Source: Luteibacter sp. 9135 | GTDB taxonomy: Bacteria; Pseudomonadota; Gammaproteobacteria; Xanthomonadales; Rhodanobacteraceae | DNA length: 64,000 nucleotides | NCBI RefSeq assembly: GCF_000745005.1 | Contig: NZ_JQNB01000001.1 | Coordinates: 1,915,501 to 1,979,500, forward strand | Reading direction: 5' to 3' | In this document: piece after piece, positions 35,960 to 44,144 of the stretch | Numbering within the stretch: the stretch's first letter is position 1 | How the letters are laid out: every line of letters begins with the position of its first letter | Notes under the pieces: model-generated | What the model saw: only the letters and a program-made list of their open reading frames with translations | Database searches by the model: none | What the model was told of the DNA's origin: nothing | Translations under genes and position numbers: made by a program

Positions 35960-36931
35960 CTACGCCGGCGGCTGTCCGGTGGGGTCACGGCCGGGTGAAC
36001 GCGCCTGCCCGCGGCGCGACTCCACGTAGTACAGCGGGCGCCGCTTGGACTCCGCGTAGGTCCGTCCGATGTATTCGCCGATGACGCCCAGCGCCAGCAA
36101 CTGTGCGCCGCCCAGGAACAGGATGACCACCATCAGGGTCGGGTAACCCCGCACCGGGTCGCCCCAGAGCCAGACCTTGAGCAGCACCCACAAGCCGTAG
36201 AGGAAGGCGAGCAAGGCCGCTGATACGCCCAGCCATGTGGCGATGCGCAGTGGCGCCGTGGAAAACGAGGTGATGCCTTCGACGGCCAGGTTGCCCAGCC
36301 GCCAGTAGTTCCATTTGGTGACGCCGGCATGGCGGGCATCGCGGTGGTACACCACCGATGTCTGCCGGTAGCCGATCCAGGCGAACAGGCCTTTCATGAA
36401 GCGCTGGCGCTCGCGCAGCCCACCCAGGGCCTCCACGGCGCGGCGCGAGAGCAGGCGGAAGTCACCCGTGTCCCGCGGCAGCGGGGTATCGGCCACGCGC
36501 TCCATCACCCGGTAGAACGCCGCGGAAGTGAACCGCTTGAAGCGCGTTTCGCCGTCGCGTTCCCCGCGCGTCGCGTACACCACGTCGAAGCCTTCCTGCC
36601 AGCGCGCCACCAGCGTGGGGATCAGCTCGGGCGGGTCCTGCAGGTCGGCGTCGATCACCACCACCGCATCGGCGTCCGCGGCGTCGATGCCGGCGGTCAT
36701 GGCCGCTTCCTTGCCGAAGTTGCGTGACAGGCGCAGCGCCACCACGCGGGCGTCGCGCTGCGCGATGGCCTCTATCAGCGTCCAGGTGTCGTCGCCACTC
36801 CCGTCGTCGACATAGATGATGCGCGACGCTGCGGCCAGGCCGTCGAGCACGGCGCCCATGCGCGCGTGGAAGTCGTCGATCACCTGCGCTTCGTTATAAG
36901 CGGGGACAACGATCGCGAGGGAGTAGGTCAT
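35960..36931 (-). CDS. Polyprenyl-phosphate glycosyltransferase (GtrB/ArnC/DPM type)
   Basis: 323 aa. GT2 domain in the first ~230 residues: LAIVVPAYNEAQVIDDFHAR, IYVDDGSGDDTWTLI, RLSRNFGKEAAMTAGIDAAD, VVVIDADLQDPPELIP. Two C-terminal transmembrane helices follow (IATWLGVSAALLAFLYGLWV, TLMVVILFLGGAQLLALGVI) and then GEYIGRTYAESKRRPLYYV. This is the architecture of enzymes that put a sugar on undecaprenyl phosphate. The start at 36931 lies eight bases after the mtgA stop; the open frame upstream is a shadow of mtgA. The sugar is unknown. Confidence 0.9.
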   Translation of the reverse strand: MTYSLAIVVPAYNEAQVIDDFHARMGAVLDGLAAASRIIYVDDGSGDDTWTLIEAIAQRDARVVALRLSRNFGKEAAMTAGIDAADADAVVVIDADLQDPPELIPTLVARWQEGFDVVYATRGERDGETRFKRFTSAAFYRVMERVADTPLPRDTGDFRLLSRRAVEALGGLRERQRFMKGLFAWIGYRQTSVVYHRDARHAGVTKWNYWRLGNLAVEGITSFSTAPLRIATWLGVSAALLAFLYGLWVLLKVWLWGDPVRGYPTLMVVILFLGGAQLLALGVIGEYIGRTYAESKRRPLYYVESRRGQARSPGRDPTGQPPA

Positions 36932-36939
36932 CGGTGTGC

Positions 36940-37680
36940 TCAGCGGACGCGTCCGGCCGCCGGTGCCGGTCGCTTGAGGTAGGCCGGTCCGCCGAGCTGG
37001 CCCATCTGCTGGGCAATCCAAGCCGCGCGACGCTGCACATAGGCGCTGGGCGCATCGGCGTGGAACCGCCGGGGATTGGGCAACACTGCAGCCAGGCGGG
37101 ACGCCTGCGCCACGCCCAGCCGGTCGGGCGTGGTGTGGAAGAACGCCTCGCTGGCGGCACCGACGCCGTAGACGCCGTCGCCCAACTCCACGGTATTCAT
37201 GTAGACCTCGAGGATGCGCTGCTTGGACCACAGTGCTTCGATCAGCACCGTGTAGTACGCCTCCAGGCCCTTGCGGACGAAGCTACGGCCGTTCCACAGG
37301 AACAGGTTCTTGGCGACCTGCTGGCTGATCGTGCTGGCGCCGCGCAAGCGCTTGCCCTCGTCGGCGGCGTCGATGGCATCCTGGATCGCATCGACGTCGA
37401 AGCCGTGGTGGTAGGGAAATTTCTGGTCCTCGCCGGCGACCATGGCCAGGCCGACCTGCGGCGATATGCCTGCCCAAGGCACCCAGTGGCGGCGGTAGGT
37501 AAAATCGCTCTCGCCGCCGAGCAGGGCGCCGACCCGGCGCTCCATGATCATGGCGCTGGTCCAGGGCGGGACGAAGCGCAGCACCCCGACCACGAGGCAC
37601 GACAACGCCACCCAGGAAACCACGAGCAGCGCGACGATGTGGACGAGGCGGCGGGGCAGCGAGCGAGGCGTCGGGCTCAT
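36940..37680 (-). CDS. mtgA: Monofunctional biosynthetic peptidoglycan transglycosylase
   Basis: 246 aa with one N-terminal membrane anchor (LVHIVALLVVSWVALSCLVV). The GT51 motifs are present: VAGEDQKFPYHHGFD with the catalytic Glu, GASTISQQVAKNLFLW, RKGLEAYYTVLIEALWSKQR and ILEVYMNTVELGDGVYGVGA. It polymerises lipid II into glycan strands at the periplasmic face. The ATG at 37680 (MSPTPRSL) is chosen over one 42 bases upstream. It is co-directional with the GT2 gene downstream and divergent from hslO. Confidence 0.96.
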   Translation of the reverse strand: MSPTPRSLPRRLVHIVALLVVSWVALSCLVVGVLRFVPPWTSAMIMERRVGALLGGESDFTYRRHWVPWAGISPQVGLAMVAGEDQKFPYHHGFDVDAIQDAIDAADEGKRLRGASTISQQVAKNLFLWNGRSFVRKGLEAYYTVLIEALWSKQRILEVYMNTVELGDGVYGVGAASEAFFHTTPDRLGVAQASRLAAVLPNPRRFHADAPSAYVQRRAAWIAQQMGQLGGPAYLKRPAPAAGRVR

Positions 37681-37786
37681 GGCGTCACGGCGAAGGAGGA
37701 TGGCGCAGTATAAGGGCCGCACGCGTGCCGGGCTTGTCGACGGCGCGCTGCATCCCCATCTCCCGTCGGATCACCCGGAGGCCACC

Positions 37787-38710
37787 GTGCCCGATTCGCT
37801 TCTCGATACCCTTGCATCCGAAGACATCCTGCACCGCTTCCTGTTGGAGAAAGCCGGCGTGCGCGGCGTCTTCGTCCGCCTCGGCACCAGCTGGCAGGAC
37901 ATTGCGTCACGGGCGGAGTATCCGCCGGCCCTGCGCAACCTGCTGGGCCAGGCGATGGCGGCCTCCGCGTTGCTCACCGGCAACATCAAGTTCGAGGGTT
38001 CGCTGTCGCTGGAGTTCAAGAGCCAGGGCGCACTGCGCCTGCTCTTCGCCGAATGCACCGACAAGGGCCGCCTGCGCGGGCTGGCACGGTTCGAACCGGA
38101 CCAGCTTGCGCCCGGCGGCGAACTCGACTTCAGGGCGCTGCCGGAAGCGGCCCTGGCGATCACCATCGGCCAGGCCGAGCGCGGTCGTTACCAGGGTCTG
38201 GTCGACCTGGACGCACCGTCGCTGGCCGAGGCGCTGGAAAGCTACTTCGAGCGCTCCGAGCAACTGCCGGCCCGCATCCTCCTGGCCGCGGACGGCCAGC
38301 ACGCAGTCGGCCTGTTCCTGCAGCCCGTGCCGGGCGAGGGCGGCCATGACGCCGCGGAAAACGACGACGATGCCTGGGAACGCGTCGGCCACCTCACCGC
38401 GACGCTGAGCGCCAGCGAGATGCTGACGACACGCCCGGAGGAACTCCTGTTCCGGCTCTACCACGAGGAAACGGTGCGCCTCTACGAGCCCAGGTCGCTG
38501 GCCTTCGGCTGCACGTGCTCGCAGGAGCGCGTGGAAGGCATGCTACGCGCGCTGGGCCGCGAGGAAGTCGAGGCCACCCTGGAAGATCGCAACGGCGAGA
38601 TCGAGGTCATCTGCGAATTCTGCGCCACCCGCTACGTCTTCGACCGCGTCGACGCCGAACGCCTGCTCACCCAGTCCGACACCCCTCCCTCCCCAAAAAC
38701 CCTACAGTAG
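37787..38710 (+). CDS. hslO: Redox-regulated chaperone Hsp33
   Basis: 307 aa. Start is GTG at 37787 with GGAG seven bases upstream; the longer open frame overlaps mtgA. Hsp33 core: ILHRFLLEKAGVRGVFVRLG, LLGQAMAASALLTGNIKFEG. The C-terminal zinc switch has CTC (GCTCSQERV) and CEFC (ICEFCATRYVFD), the four Cys that bind zinc and form disulfides on oxidation, turning on the chaperone. The TAG stop belongs to the first bases of a REP-like palindrome (GTAGGAGC), so the repeat defines the protein end. Confidence 0.96.
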   Translation: MPDSLLDTLASEDILHRFLLEKAGVRGVFVRLGTSWQDIASRAEYPPALRNLLGQAMAASALLTGNIKFEGSLSLEFKSQGALRLLFAECTDKGRLRGLARFEPDQLAPGGELDFRALPEAALAITIGQAERGRYQGLVDLDAPSLAEALESYFERSEQLPARILLAADGQHAVGLFLQPVPGEGGHDAAENDDDAWERVGHLTATLSASEMLTTRPEELLFRLYHEETVRLYEPRSLAFGCTCSQERVEGMLRALGREEVEATLEDRNGEIEVICEFCATRYVFDRVDAERLLTQSDTPPSPKTLQ

Positions 38711-38917
38711 GAGCGCACGCTGTGCGCGAAAAGCCAACAAAGCGGCGAAGCGGTAAGCCCGCGAAAAGCCAACGAAGCGGTGAAGCGGTAGGCCCGCTAA
38801 AGCCAACGAAGCGTTGAAGCGGCAAGCCCGCGAAAAGCCAACAAAGCGGTGAAGCGGCACCCCCGCGAAACACAACATCGCGGCAACCTGGCATCGCGCA
38901 CAGCGTGCGCTCCTACA
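38707..38917. repeat. REP-like inverted pair enclosing four 35-nt tandem repeats
   Basis: GTAGGAGCGCACGCTGTGCG begins at 38707, and its inverted counterpart ends in GCTCCTACA at 38917. Between them a 35-base unit is repeated: 38726-38760, 38761-38795, 38796-38829 (34 bases) and 38830-38864, with a degenerate fifth to about 38894. The unit begins GCGAAAAGCCAACAAAGCGG. Copies of the same palindrome and unit recur at 43139, 43276, 43536, 43631 and 53472. Nothing here looks coding. Confidence 0.88.
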
Positions 38918-38942
38918 TAGCTTTTTTAGGAGCCGCTGGCTA

Positions 38943-41834
38943 TCAGGCATCCAACGACAGCGGCGCCGCCAGCCACTTGCTTGCCGGCTGCGGCTGCGCG
39001 AACAGGAAACCCTGACCGAAGCGACAGCCGATGCGCTGCAATACGCGCATCTGCGACTCGGTCTCGATGCCTTCGGCGATCACCTGCATCCGCAGCGAAT
39101 CCGCCAGCGCCTGGATGGCGCGCACCACGGCGGTGCTGTGAGCCTGGTCGTCTTCCGCGGGCAGCTCGATCACGAACGAGCGATCGATCTTCAGGGTTTC
39201 GATCGGGTACTGGTGCAAGTAGCTCAACGATGAATAGCCCGTGCCGAAATCGTCCAGCGCGATACCCACGCCGTGCCCTTGCAGGTTCTCCAGTATCCGT
39301 TTCACCTGGGCCGGATTTTCCAGCAGGGCGCGCTCGGTCACTTCCACGCGGATGCATCGTGCGGGTACGCCATGCTGGGCGAACAGGTCGAGCAGGCGCT
39401 GGTCGAGGTCGGGCGAACGAAAGTGGCTTCCCGAGACGTTGATGCTGATGAAGCCCTCGTCGCGCGTGAGCGCGCGGGCCTGCCGTGCGACCTGCTCGAA
39501 GATCTGCCAGTCGATCGCCTCGGAACAACCGGTATCTTCGGCTACCGCCAGGAACTCGCCGGGCGGAAGCAGGCCGCGCTCCGGATGGCGCCAGCGCAGC
39601 AGGGCTTCGTAGCCCACCACACGCAGGTTTTCCAGCTCGACGATCGGCTGGAAGAACGGCACGAACTCGTTACGGGCGATCGCCCGGCGCAGGTCGCCTT
39701 CCAGTTCGAGCAGCGACAACGCCTCACGCCGTAGCCGATCGTCGAAGATGGCCGCGCGATGGCGTCCCTCGTCCTTCGCGCGGTACATCGCCGAATCGGC
39801 GTCGCGCAGCAGTTCTTCCGGCCGCGTGTACTCGGGCGTGGGCAGCGCGATGCCGATGGATGCGGAGGTGAAGATCTCCTTCGCCCCCAGTCGGAACGGC
39901 GTCTGTAACTGCGCGATGATCCGCTCGGCGATCTGCGTGGCGGCCTGTGGATCGGTGATGCCCTCGACCAGCACGGCGAATTCGTCGCCACCCAGGCGCG
40001 CCACCACGTCGCGTGTTTTCAGGCAGGCGCGTACCCGCCCGCCCACTTGGAAGAGCAGGTCGTCGCCGACGAGGTGACCCACCGAGTCGTTGATGACCTT
40101 GAAGCGGTCCAGGTCGATGAACAGAACCGCGAACAGCTCGCCCGGGTTTTCCCGGTAATGGTTGAGGGCCTGTTCCAGGCGTTGCAGCAACAGCGTGCGG
40201 TTGGGCAAGCCGGTGAGCGAATCGTGCAGGGTTTCGTACTTGAGGCGGCGCTCGACGCGCTCGCGCTCGGCGATCTGCTCGCGCAGGTCGCGGTTGGCCA
40301 GGGCGAGCGCACGCGTACGCTCGGTTACACGGCGTTCCAGGCTGGCATACGCCTGCTTGAGGGATTCGGTGGTGTATTTGCGCTGCAAGGCGTTGGCGAT
40401 GTGGTAGCTGACGAAGGTCAGCAGTTCCTGGTCGCGTGCGCTGTACGTGTGCTCGGGCGAGTAGCTCTGCACCGCCAGCACGCCCATGGATTTCTCGTTC
40501 CAGATCAACGGCACGCCCAGCCAGTGCAGCGAGCGCGCGCCGCTGGTGGAGAGCACGTGGTCACGGTTGAGGCGGTCGATCTCGTCGCGGTCTGCCAGCA
40601 GGGCCTTGCCGTTGCGCAGCACGAATTCGGTCAGGCCGCGGCCCAGTTCGCGTGGCTCGCGCGAGCCGTCCAGTTCGTCCACGGAGTAAGGGAAGGTCAG
40701 CTTGTTCTGGTCTTCCGAGAGCAGCGCGATATAGAAGTTGCGCGCGTACAGCAGGCCGCCGATGACGCGATGCACGGCGGCGTAGAAATTTTCGATGCTG
40801 TCGGACGTGTTGGCCAGCTCGGCGATGCGGAACAGGGCGGCCTGCAGGCGCTCGCCGCGCTGGCGTTGCAACACCTGTTGACGCAGCACGCGGTTCGCCT
40901 CGCGCAAGGCGGCGGTACGCGTGGTGACGCGGCGTTCCAGTTCCTCGTGGGCCTGGCGACGCTCGAGTGCCGTCTGCACGTGCTGGGCGACATAGGTGAG
41001 CAGGTCGCGGTCGTTCTCCGTATAGCGCGTATCGTCCCGGTAGCTCTGCACGACCAGCGCCCCGACCACGTCGTCGCCGCGTTTCATCGGCACGCCCAGC
41101 CAGTCGTCGCTGGGCGGCCCGATGGCCACGCGCCGGCTGGGCAGGCTTTTTTCCAGTTCGTTGCTGGCGCCCATCATGGACCGGCCGCTCATCAGCACGT
41201 GCCAGGTCAGTGAGTTCTCGATCGCGTCGATCAGCTGGATGCCCTCGGGATCGGGGATGTCGTCGTCCAGCGTGTCCACGAAATACGGAAAGCGCACCGT
41301 ACGGTTCTGCGCGTCGTACAGGACGATGAAGAAATTTTCGGCGTACATGAGGCTACTGACGATGCCGTGCAGCGCGCTCATCATGTCCTTCATGTTGTGC
41401 TCGGCGCCGGCCTGCTCGGCGATGGCGTAGAGCGCACGCTGCAGCCGCTCGGCAAGCGCCAGGCGCGAGATGGCTTCATAGAGGCTGGCGGTTTCGGCCA
41501 GTTGGCGCAGGCGTGCTGATGCCAGGCGGCCCATCCAGGCGATGAGGTCGGTCCAGGCAGGCGCATCGTCGTCGACGGCGAAGTCGAGGCTGCGCCCGGT
41601 CTGCGGATCGGCGCCCAGTGCGATCACGGTGCCGGCGCGGGTCGGGGCATCGTCGGTCTGGCGCCAGAATACCCGGGCGTCCGGCAACAGGCAGCGCGCG
41701 AAGGATTCGCACTCGTCGCGGATGCCTTCAGGGTCCGCCGCCCGCAGCAGCCGTTCGACGGCATCGTGCAACGGCTCGACCTCCCCGAAACCGGGGGGCA
41801 ATGTTGTCGGGCTATGGGATGGAGCTATGGTCAT
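38943..41834 (-). CDS. GAF-GAF-GGDEF-EAL cyclic di-GMP protein
   Basis: 963 aa, cytosolic (no membrane segment). Two GAF domains (about 135-285 and 325-475, both with LYARNF/MYAENF-type blocks), each followed by a helical linker. GGDEF domain about 535-695 with intact ARLGGDEFAVL near residue 615 and FIDLDRFKVINDSVGH. EAL domain about 715-955 with YEALLRWRHPE, NVSGSH, EVTERALLE, DDFGTGYSSLSYLHQ and EGIET, so both active sites look complete. Five residues before GGDEF the I-site position reads KTRD instead of RxxD, so product inhibition may be weak. It probably adjusts cyclic di-GMP according to a small ligand or redox signal. Whether synthesis or breakdown dominates is unknown. Confidence 0.95.
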   Translation of the reverse strand: MTIAPSHSPTTLPPGFGEVEPLHDAVERLLRAADPEGIRDECESFARCLLPDARVFWRQTDDAPTRAGTVIALGADPQTGRSLDFAVDDDAPAWTDLIAWMGRLASARLRQLAETASLYEAISRLALAERLQRALYAIAEQAGAEHNMKDMMSALHGIVSSLMYAENFFIVLYDAQNRTVRFPYFVDTLDDDIPDPEGIQLIDAIENSLTWHVLMSGRSMMGASNELEKSLPSRRVAIGPPSDDWLGVPMKRGDDVVGALVVQSYRDDTRYTENDRDLLTYVAQHVQTALERRQAHEELERRVTTRTAALREANRVLRQQVLQRQRGERLQAALFRIAELANTSDSIENFYAAVHRVIGGLLYARNFYIALLSEDQNKLTFPYSVDELDGSREPRELGRGLTEFVLRNGKALLADRDEIDRLNRDHVLSTSGARSLHWLGVPLIWNEKSMGVLAVQSYSPEHTYSARDQELLTFVSYHIANALQRKYTTESLKQAYASLERRVTERTRALALANRDLREQIAERERVERRLKYETLHDSLTGLPNRTLLLQRLEQALNHYRENPGELFAVLFIDLDRFKVINDSVGHLVGDDLLFQVGGRVRACLKTRDVVARLGGDEFAVLVEGITDPQAATQIAERIIAQLQTPFRLGAKEIFTSASIGIALPTPEYTRPEELLRDADSAMYRAKDEGRHRAAIFDDRLRREALSLLELEGDLRRAIARNEFVPFFQPIVELENLRVVGYEALLRWRHPERGLLPPGEFLAVAEDTGCSEAIDWQIFEQVARQARALTRDEGFISINVSGSHFRSPDLDQRLLDLFAQHGVPARCIRVEVTERALLENPAQVKRILENLQGHGVGIALDDFGTGYSSLSYLHQYPIETLKIDRSFVIELPAEDDQAHSTAVVRAIQALADSLRMQVIAEGIETESQMRVLQRIGCRFGQGFLFAQPQPASKWLAAPLSLDA

Positions 41835-42099
41835 CGCCTGACATGGATTCCGGTCATGGTTGAGGTGAGTCTATATGCGTTAAGGCAGCCGTGCGATGGC
41901 CTCGCCCTGTGCCGAATCCGTTGCGCCCCACGCGTCCGGTCCCCCACTCGTCATAAACGGCAGCTAAGCTTTTTCCTGAACCCCAGCCTTCTCGGGGTGT
42001 TAGTAAAAAGTAAAACGGGGTATAGTTCCAATCGTCTTCGTCGGGCTGATGACGGGGGCACGGGGAGGCAACCATCAGCCGCTGACCACCAGACCTTTC
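41835..42099. other. Intergenic region with possible promoter
   Basis: No gene seen in these 265 bases. TATAGT at 42021-42026 is a fair -10 hexamer for the secreted-protein gene, with AT-rich sequence (TTAGTAAAAAGTAAAA) before it but no good -35. A small hairpin (ACCCC...GGGGT) lies at about 41979-41999. Confidence 0.35.
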
Positions 42100-43059
42100 A
42101 TGCGCCGATCCGTACTCACCTTGCTACTGCTGATGCCGCTCGCCGCGGCAGGGCAGACCGCGTCGGTGGGCTCGGATGCCACGGCCACGCGTCTGCTGTC
42201 ACAGCAGCCGGATGCCTATGCCCGGACCAACGCGGGTTCGCTGCCGCTGTGGCGCGCCCCCGACGGCCGGATGCTGGCTCTCCAGGCCGATGACCGCGCC
42301 GATCCGTCCAAGCCGCTGGCGTTGCACGCCGTGGATGCGGGTCCGTTTCTTGCCAGCGGCCTGCAGTACGACCTCGGCCCGCGCCTCCAGGCGCATGCCA
42401 GCGTGAGTGGGCAGGGCTGGGCGAACACCGCCGCGTCCTGTGCCACCGCCGCGTCCAGCAGCCTCGACAGCCGCTGTTACACGCCTGGGGCACCGCCGCG
42501 CATCGTCGGCAGCGAAGTCGGCGCCACGTTCCGCGGCACGGGCTACAGCGTTGGCCTCGGCGTCGGTTCCAGCCGGCCCACGGGCGGCGGCGCCGCGCTG
42601 CCGCGTGTCCTGCCGGGTCTGGCGACGGCCTCGGGCCTGCCGGTCAATGCCTTGTCCTCCAGCACCGAACTCAACGCGCATGGCCGGGTCGACCTGGGCG
42701 CGCGCAGCGGCATCGACCTGGGCGCCAGTGTCGGTCGCATCCGGCTCCTGCCCGGTAACCTGCTGGGGATCGGTTCGGTCGACCAGAAGGCCCTGAGCTT
42801 CGGCGTCGACCGCGGCCCCATCTCCGGTGCGATCACCGGCCGCACCATGCAGCCGGAAGCCAACATCGTGAATGGCCTCAACCCGGACCGCCGCTGGAGC
42901 GCTGTCGACCTCGGCGTGACCTTCCGGCTGCCCTGGCGTGGCGAGCTGTCGGTCGGCGCACAGAACGTGTGGTCGTCCGGCAATGCCCCCACAGCGCCCG
43001 CCGGGCCCGAGCCCGACCAGTCCCGAACACCCTACGTCCAATACCACCAGGACCTCTGA
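42100..43059 (+). CDS. Secreted protein of unknown function, possibly outer-membrane beta protein
   Basis: 319 aa. A signal peptide is clear (MRRSVLTLLLLMPLAAAGQT). The mature part is rich in Gly, Ser and alternating hydrophobic residues (YDLGPRLQAHASVSGQGW, SVGLGVGSSRPTG, SGIDLGASVGRIRLL, AVDLGVTFRLPWRGELSVGA), a pattern like amphipathic beta strands of an outer-membrane barrel. Two Cys (CATAASSSLDSRC) may form a disulfide. I recognise no family. The ATG at 42100 has no strong ribosome site. A good terminator follows. Confidence 0.7.
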   Translation: MRRSVLTLLLLMPLAAAGQTASVGSDATATRLLSQQPDAYARTNAGSLPLWRAPDGRMLALQADDRADPSKPLALHAVDAGPFLASGLQYDLGPRLQAHASVSGQGWANTAASCATAASSSLDSRCYTPGAPPRIVGSEVGATFRGTGYSVGLGVGSSRPTGGGAALPRVLPGLATASGLPVNALSSSTELNAHGRVDLGARSGIDLGASVGRIRLLPGNLLGIGSVDQKALSFGVDRGPISGAITGRTMQPEANIVNGLNPDRRWSAVDLGVTFRLPWRGELSVGAQNVWSSGNAPTAPAGPEPDQSRTPYVQYHQDL

Positions 43060-43060
43060 A

Positions 43061-43087
43061 AAACCCGCCCCATGAGGCGGGTTTTTC
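43061..43087 (+). terminator. Rho-independent terminator
   Basis: Stem AAACCCGCC (43061-43069) with GGCGGGTTT (43076-43084), then further T. It begins two bases after the stop of the secreted-protein gene; the A-rich left arm also makes it usable from the other strand. Confidence 0.93.
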
Positions 43088-43138
43088 GTTTACACATGGT
43101 TGGTTCGCGCATGGGTATGCGTTATCCGCGCAAAGGTG

Positions 43139-43190
43139 TGTAGGAGCGCACGATGTGCGCGAAAAGCCAACAAAGCGGTGAAGCGGCACC
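43139..43190 (+). repeat. REP-like palindrome with one 35-nt unit
   Basis: TGTAGGAGCGCACGATGTGC at 43139 opens the palindrome; GCGAAAAGCCAACAAAGCGG and the rest of one 35-base unit follow. It is the same composite as at 38707 but with a single unit, and it ends just before the TIR element. Confidence 0.85.
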
Positions 43191-43198
43191 GATCGAAC

Positions 43199-43479
43199 AA
43201 GAGCCGGCGGGTAGCCCCCTCGGGGCCACGCCTGCGGCGACCCGGATGAAAGGCCGCTGGCGCGGCCGTGTACCTGGTTCGCGCACATCGTGCGCTCCTA
43301 CGCGCGGCCGTTTATTGATTGTCCTACGGGCCCGGGTCGGGCTTCGAACGGAGGTTTCCGATTCGACCTCCTGTCTCAGCGGAAACGGCCGGCCGTCCTG
43401 GCCGGCCCCCTTCGGGCTTTTTCCGTTCGAATCCCTCGCCTGCGGCTACCGGCCCCGAGGGGGCTACCCGTCGGCTCTT
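43199..43479 (+). repeat. 281-bp element with 29-bp terminal inverted repeats (copy A)
   Basis: Left end 43199-43227 begins AAGAGCCGGCGGGTAGCCCC; right end 43451-43479 is its reverse complement with one mismatch (GGC to GAC). The interior is GC-rich with further hairpins (GGCCGGCCGTCCTGGCCGGC near 43390-43410) and carries a REP-like palindrome at 43276-43301. The second copy, inverted, lies at 43768-45246 around the IS3 element. Small size, TIRs and no coding capacity resemble a MITE or a structured repeat. Short open frames across it are not genes. I do not know a named family for it. Confidence 0.8.
43276..43301 (-). repeat. REP-like palindrome inside repeat copy A
   Basis: GGTTCGCGCACATCGTGCGC followed by TCCTAC is the reverse orientation of the TGTAGGAGC family. 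It has no equivalent in copy B, so it probably inserted into copy A later or was lost from B. Confidence 0.75.
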
Positions 43480-43535
43480 CCCAAGACTGAGGTGGGTTGT
43501 GACGCAAGCGGCGGCAGACGTGCAGGGTGTGGCGT

Positions 43536-43576
43536 CGCCGCTTTGTTGGCTTTTCGCCCACATCGTGGGCTCCTAC
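43536..43576 (-). repeat. REP-like palindrome, inverse orientation
   Basis: CGCCGCTTTGTTGGCTTTTC (part of the 35-nt unit) precedes CCCACATCGTGGGCTCCTAC. It is the inverse of the unit at 43139. Confidence 0.78.
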
Positions 43577-43630
43577 CCCAGGGGTAGGGCAGGTCGTCGC
43601 ATATCCAACGCGTGATCCGCCGTCTGGGGG

Positions 43631-43660
43631 GTAGGAGCGCACGCACGTGCGCGAACCCTC
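43631..43660 (+). repeat. REP-like palindrome
   Basis: GTAGGAGCGCACGCACGTGC followed by GCGAACCCTC. It pairs with the inverse copy ending at 43576. The stretch from 43661 to 43767 shows no gene. Confidence 0.75.
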
Positions 43661-43844
43661 GACGTATCTAAGACGACCGATGCCATGCAAAGCAGGCTGA
43701 CGGGCGTTCCCACCCACGAAGCGAAACCCCGCTCTTCGCTCTCCCCACACGCGACCTCAGTCGTCGAAAGAGCCGGCGGGTGGCTGAGGTGGTCTAATCT
43801 TTCTGGACAGTCCGATAGGATTCACAGGCAGAAGGAGGTGAGCT

Positions 43845-44144
43845 ATGGGACGTAAAGAGATATCGCAATCGCAGCGAGACGACGCCGTGCATCTGGTGGT
43901 GGCCGAGGGGCATACGGTACGACAGGTATGCCAGCTGATGGATGTAGGCCCGACAGCGTTGAGGCGCTGGCTGGCGATACATGAAGAGGCTAAGTCGACC
44001 GGGGTTCATGCCCCCACGGCGGCGGATGATCGGCGGCGTATCGTCGAGCTTGAGTCGCAGGTACTTCAGCTAAAGGAGGAGCGCGAACTTTTAAAAAAAT
44101 CCATCGCCTTCTTCGTTCGGGAGAGCGATCGCCCACGGCGGTGA
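43845..44144 (+). CDS. IS3-family transposase OrfA
   Basis: 99 aa with AGGAGG nine bases before the ATG. Helix-turn-helix for end binding (GHTVRQVCQLMDVGPTALRR WLA, about 25-47) and a C-terminal leucine-zipper-like helix (ELESQVLQLKEERELLKKS). A slippery stretch CTTTTAAAAAAAT at 44088-44100 lies near its end. A -1 shift there opens into OrfB with no stop, giving the OrfAB transposase as in other IS3 elements. Confidence 0.93.
   Translation: MGRKEISQSQRDDAVHLVVAEGHTVRQVCQLMDVGPTALRRWLAIHEEAKSTGVHAPTAADDRRRIVELESQVLQLKEERELLKKSIAFFVRESDRPRR

Noticed and set aside
38726..38864. CRISPR-like array (four 35-base repeats)
   Set aside because: Units are directly adjacent with no spacers and no cas genes are present; it is a tandem repeat within a REP element.
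43290..43615. Several 60-140 codon ORFs in the repeat island
   Set aside because: They lie across repeat copy A and REP units, have equivalents in every frame and no ribosome site.
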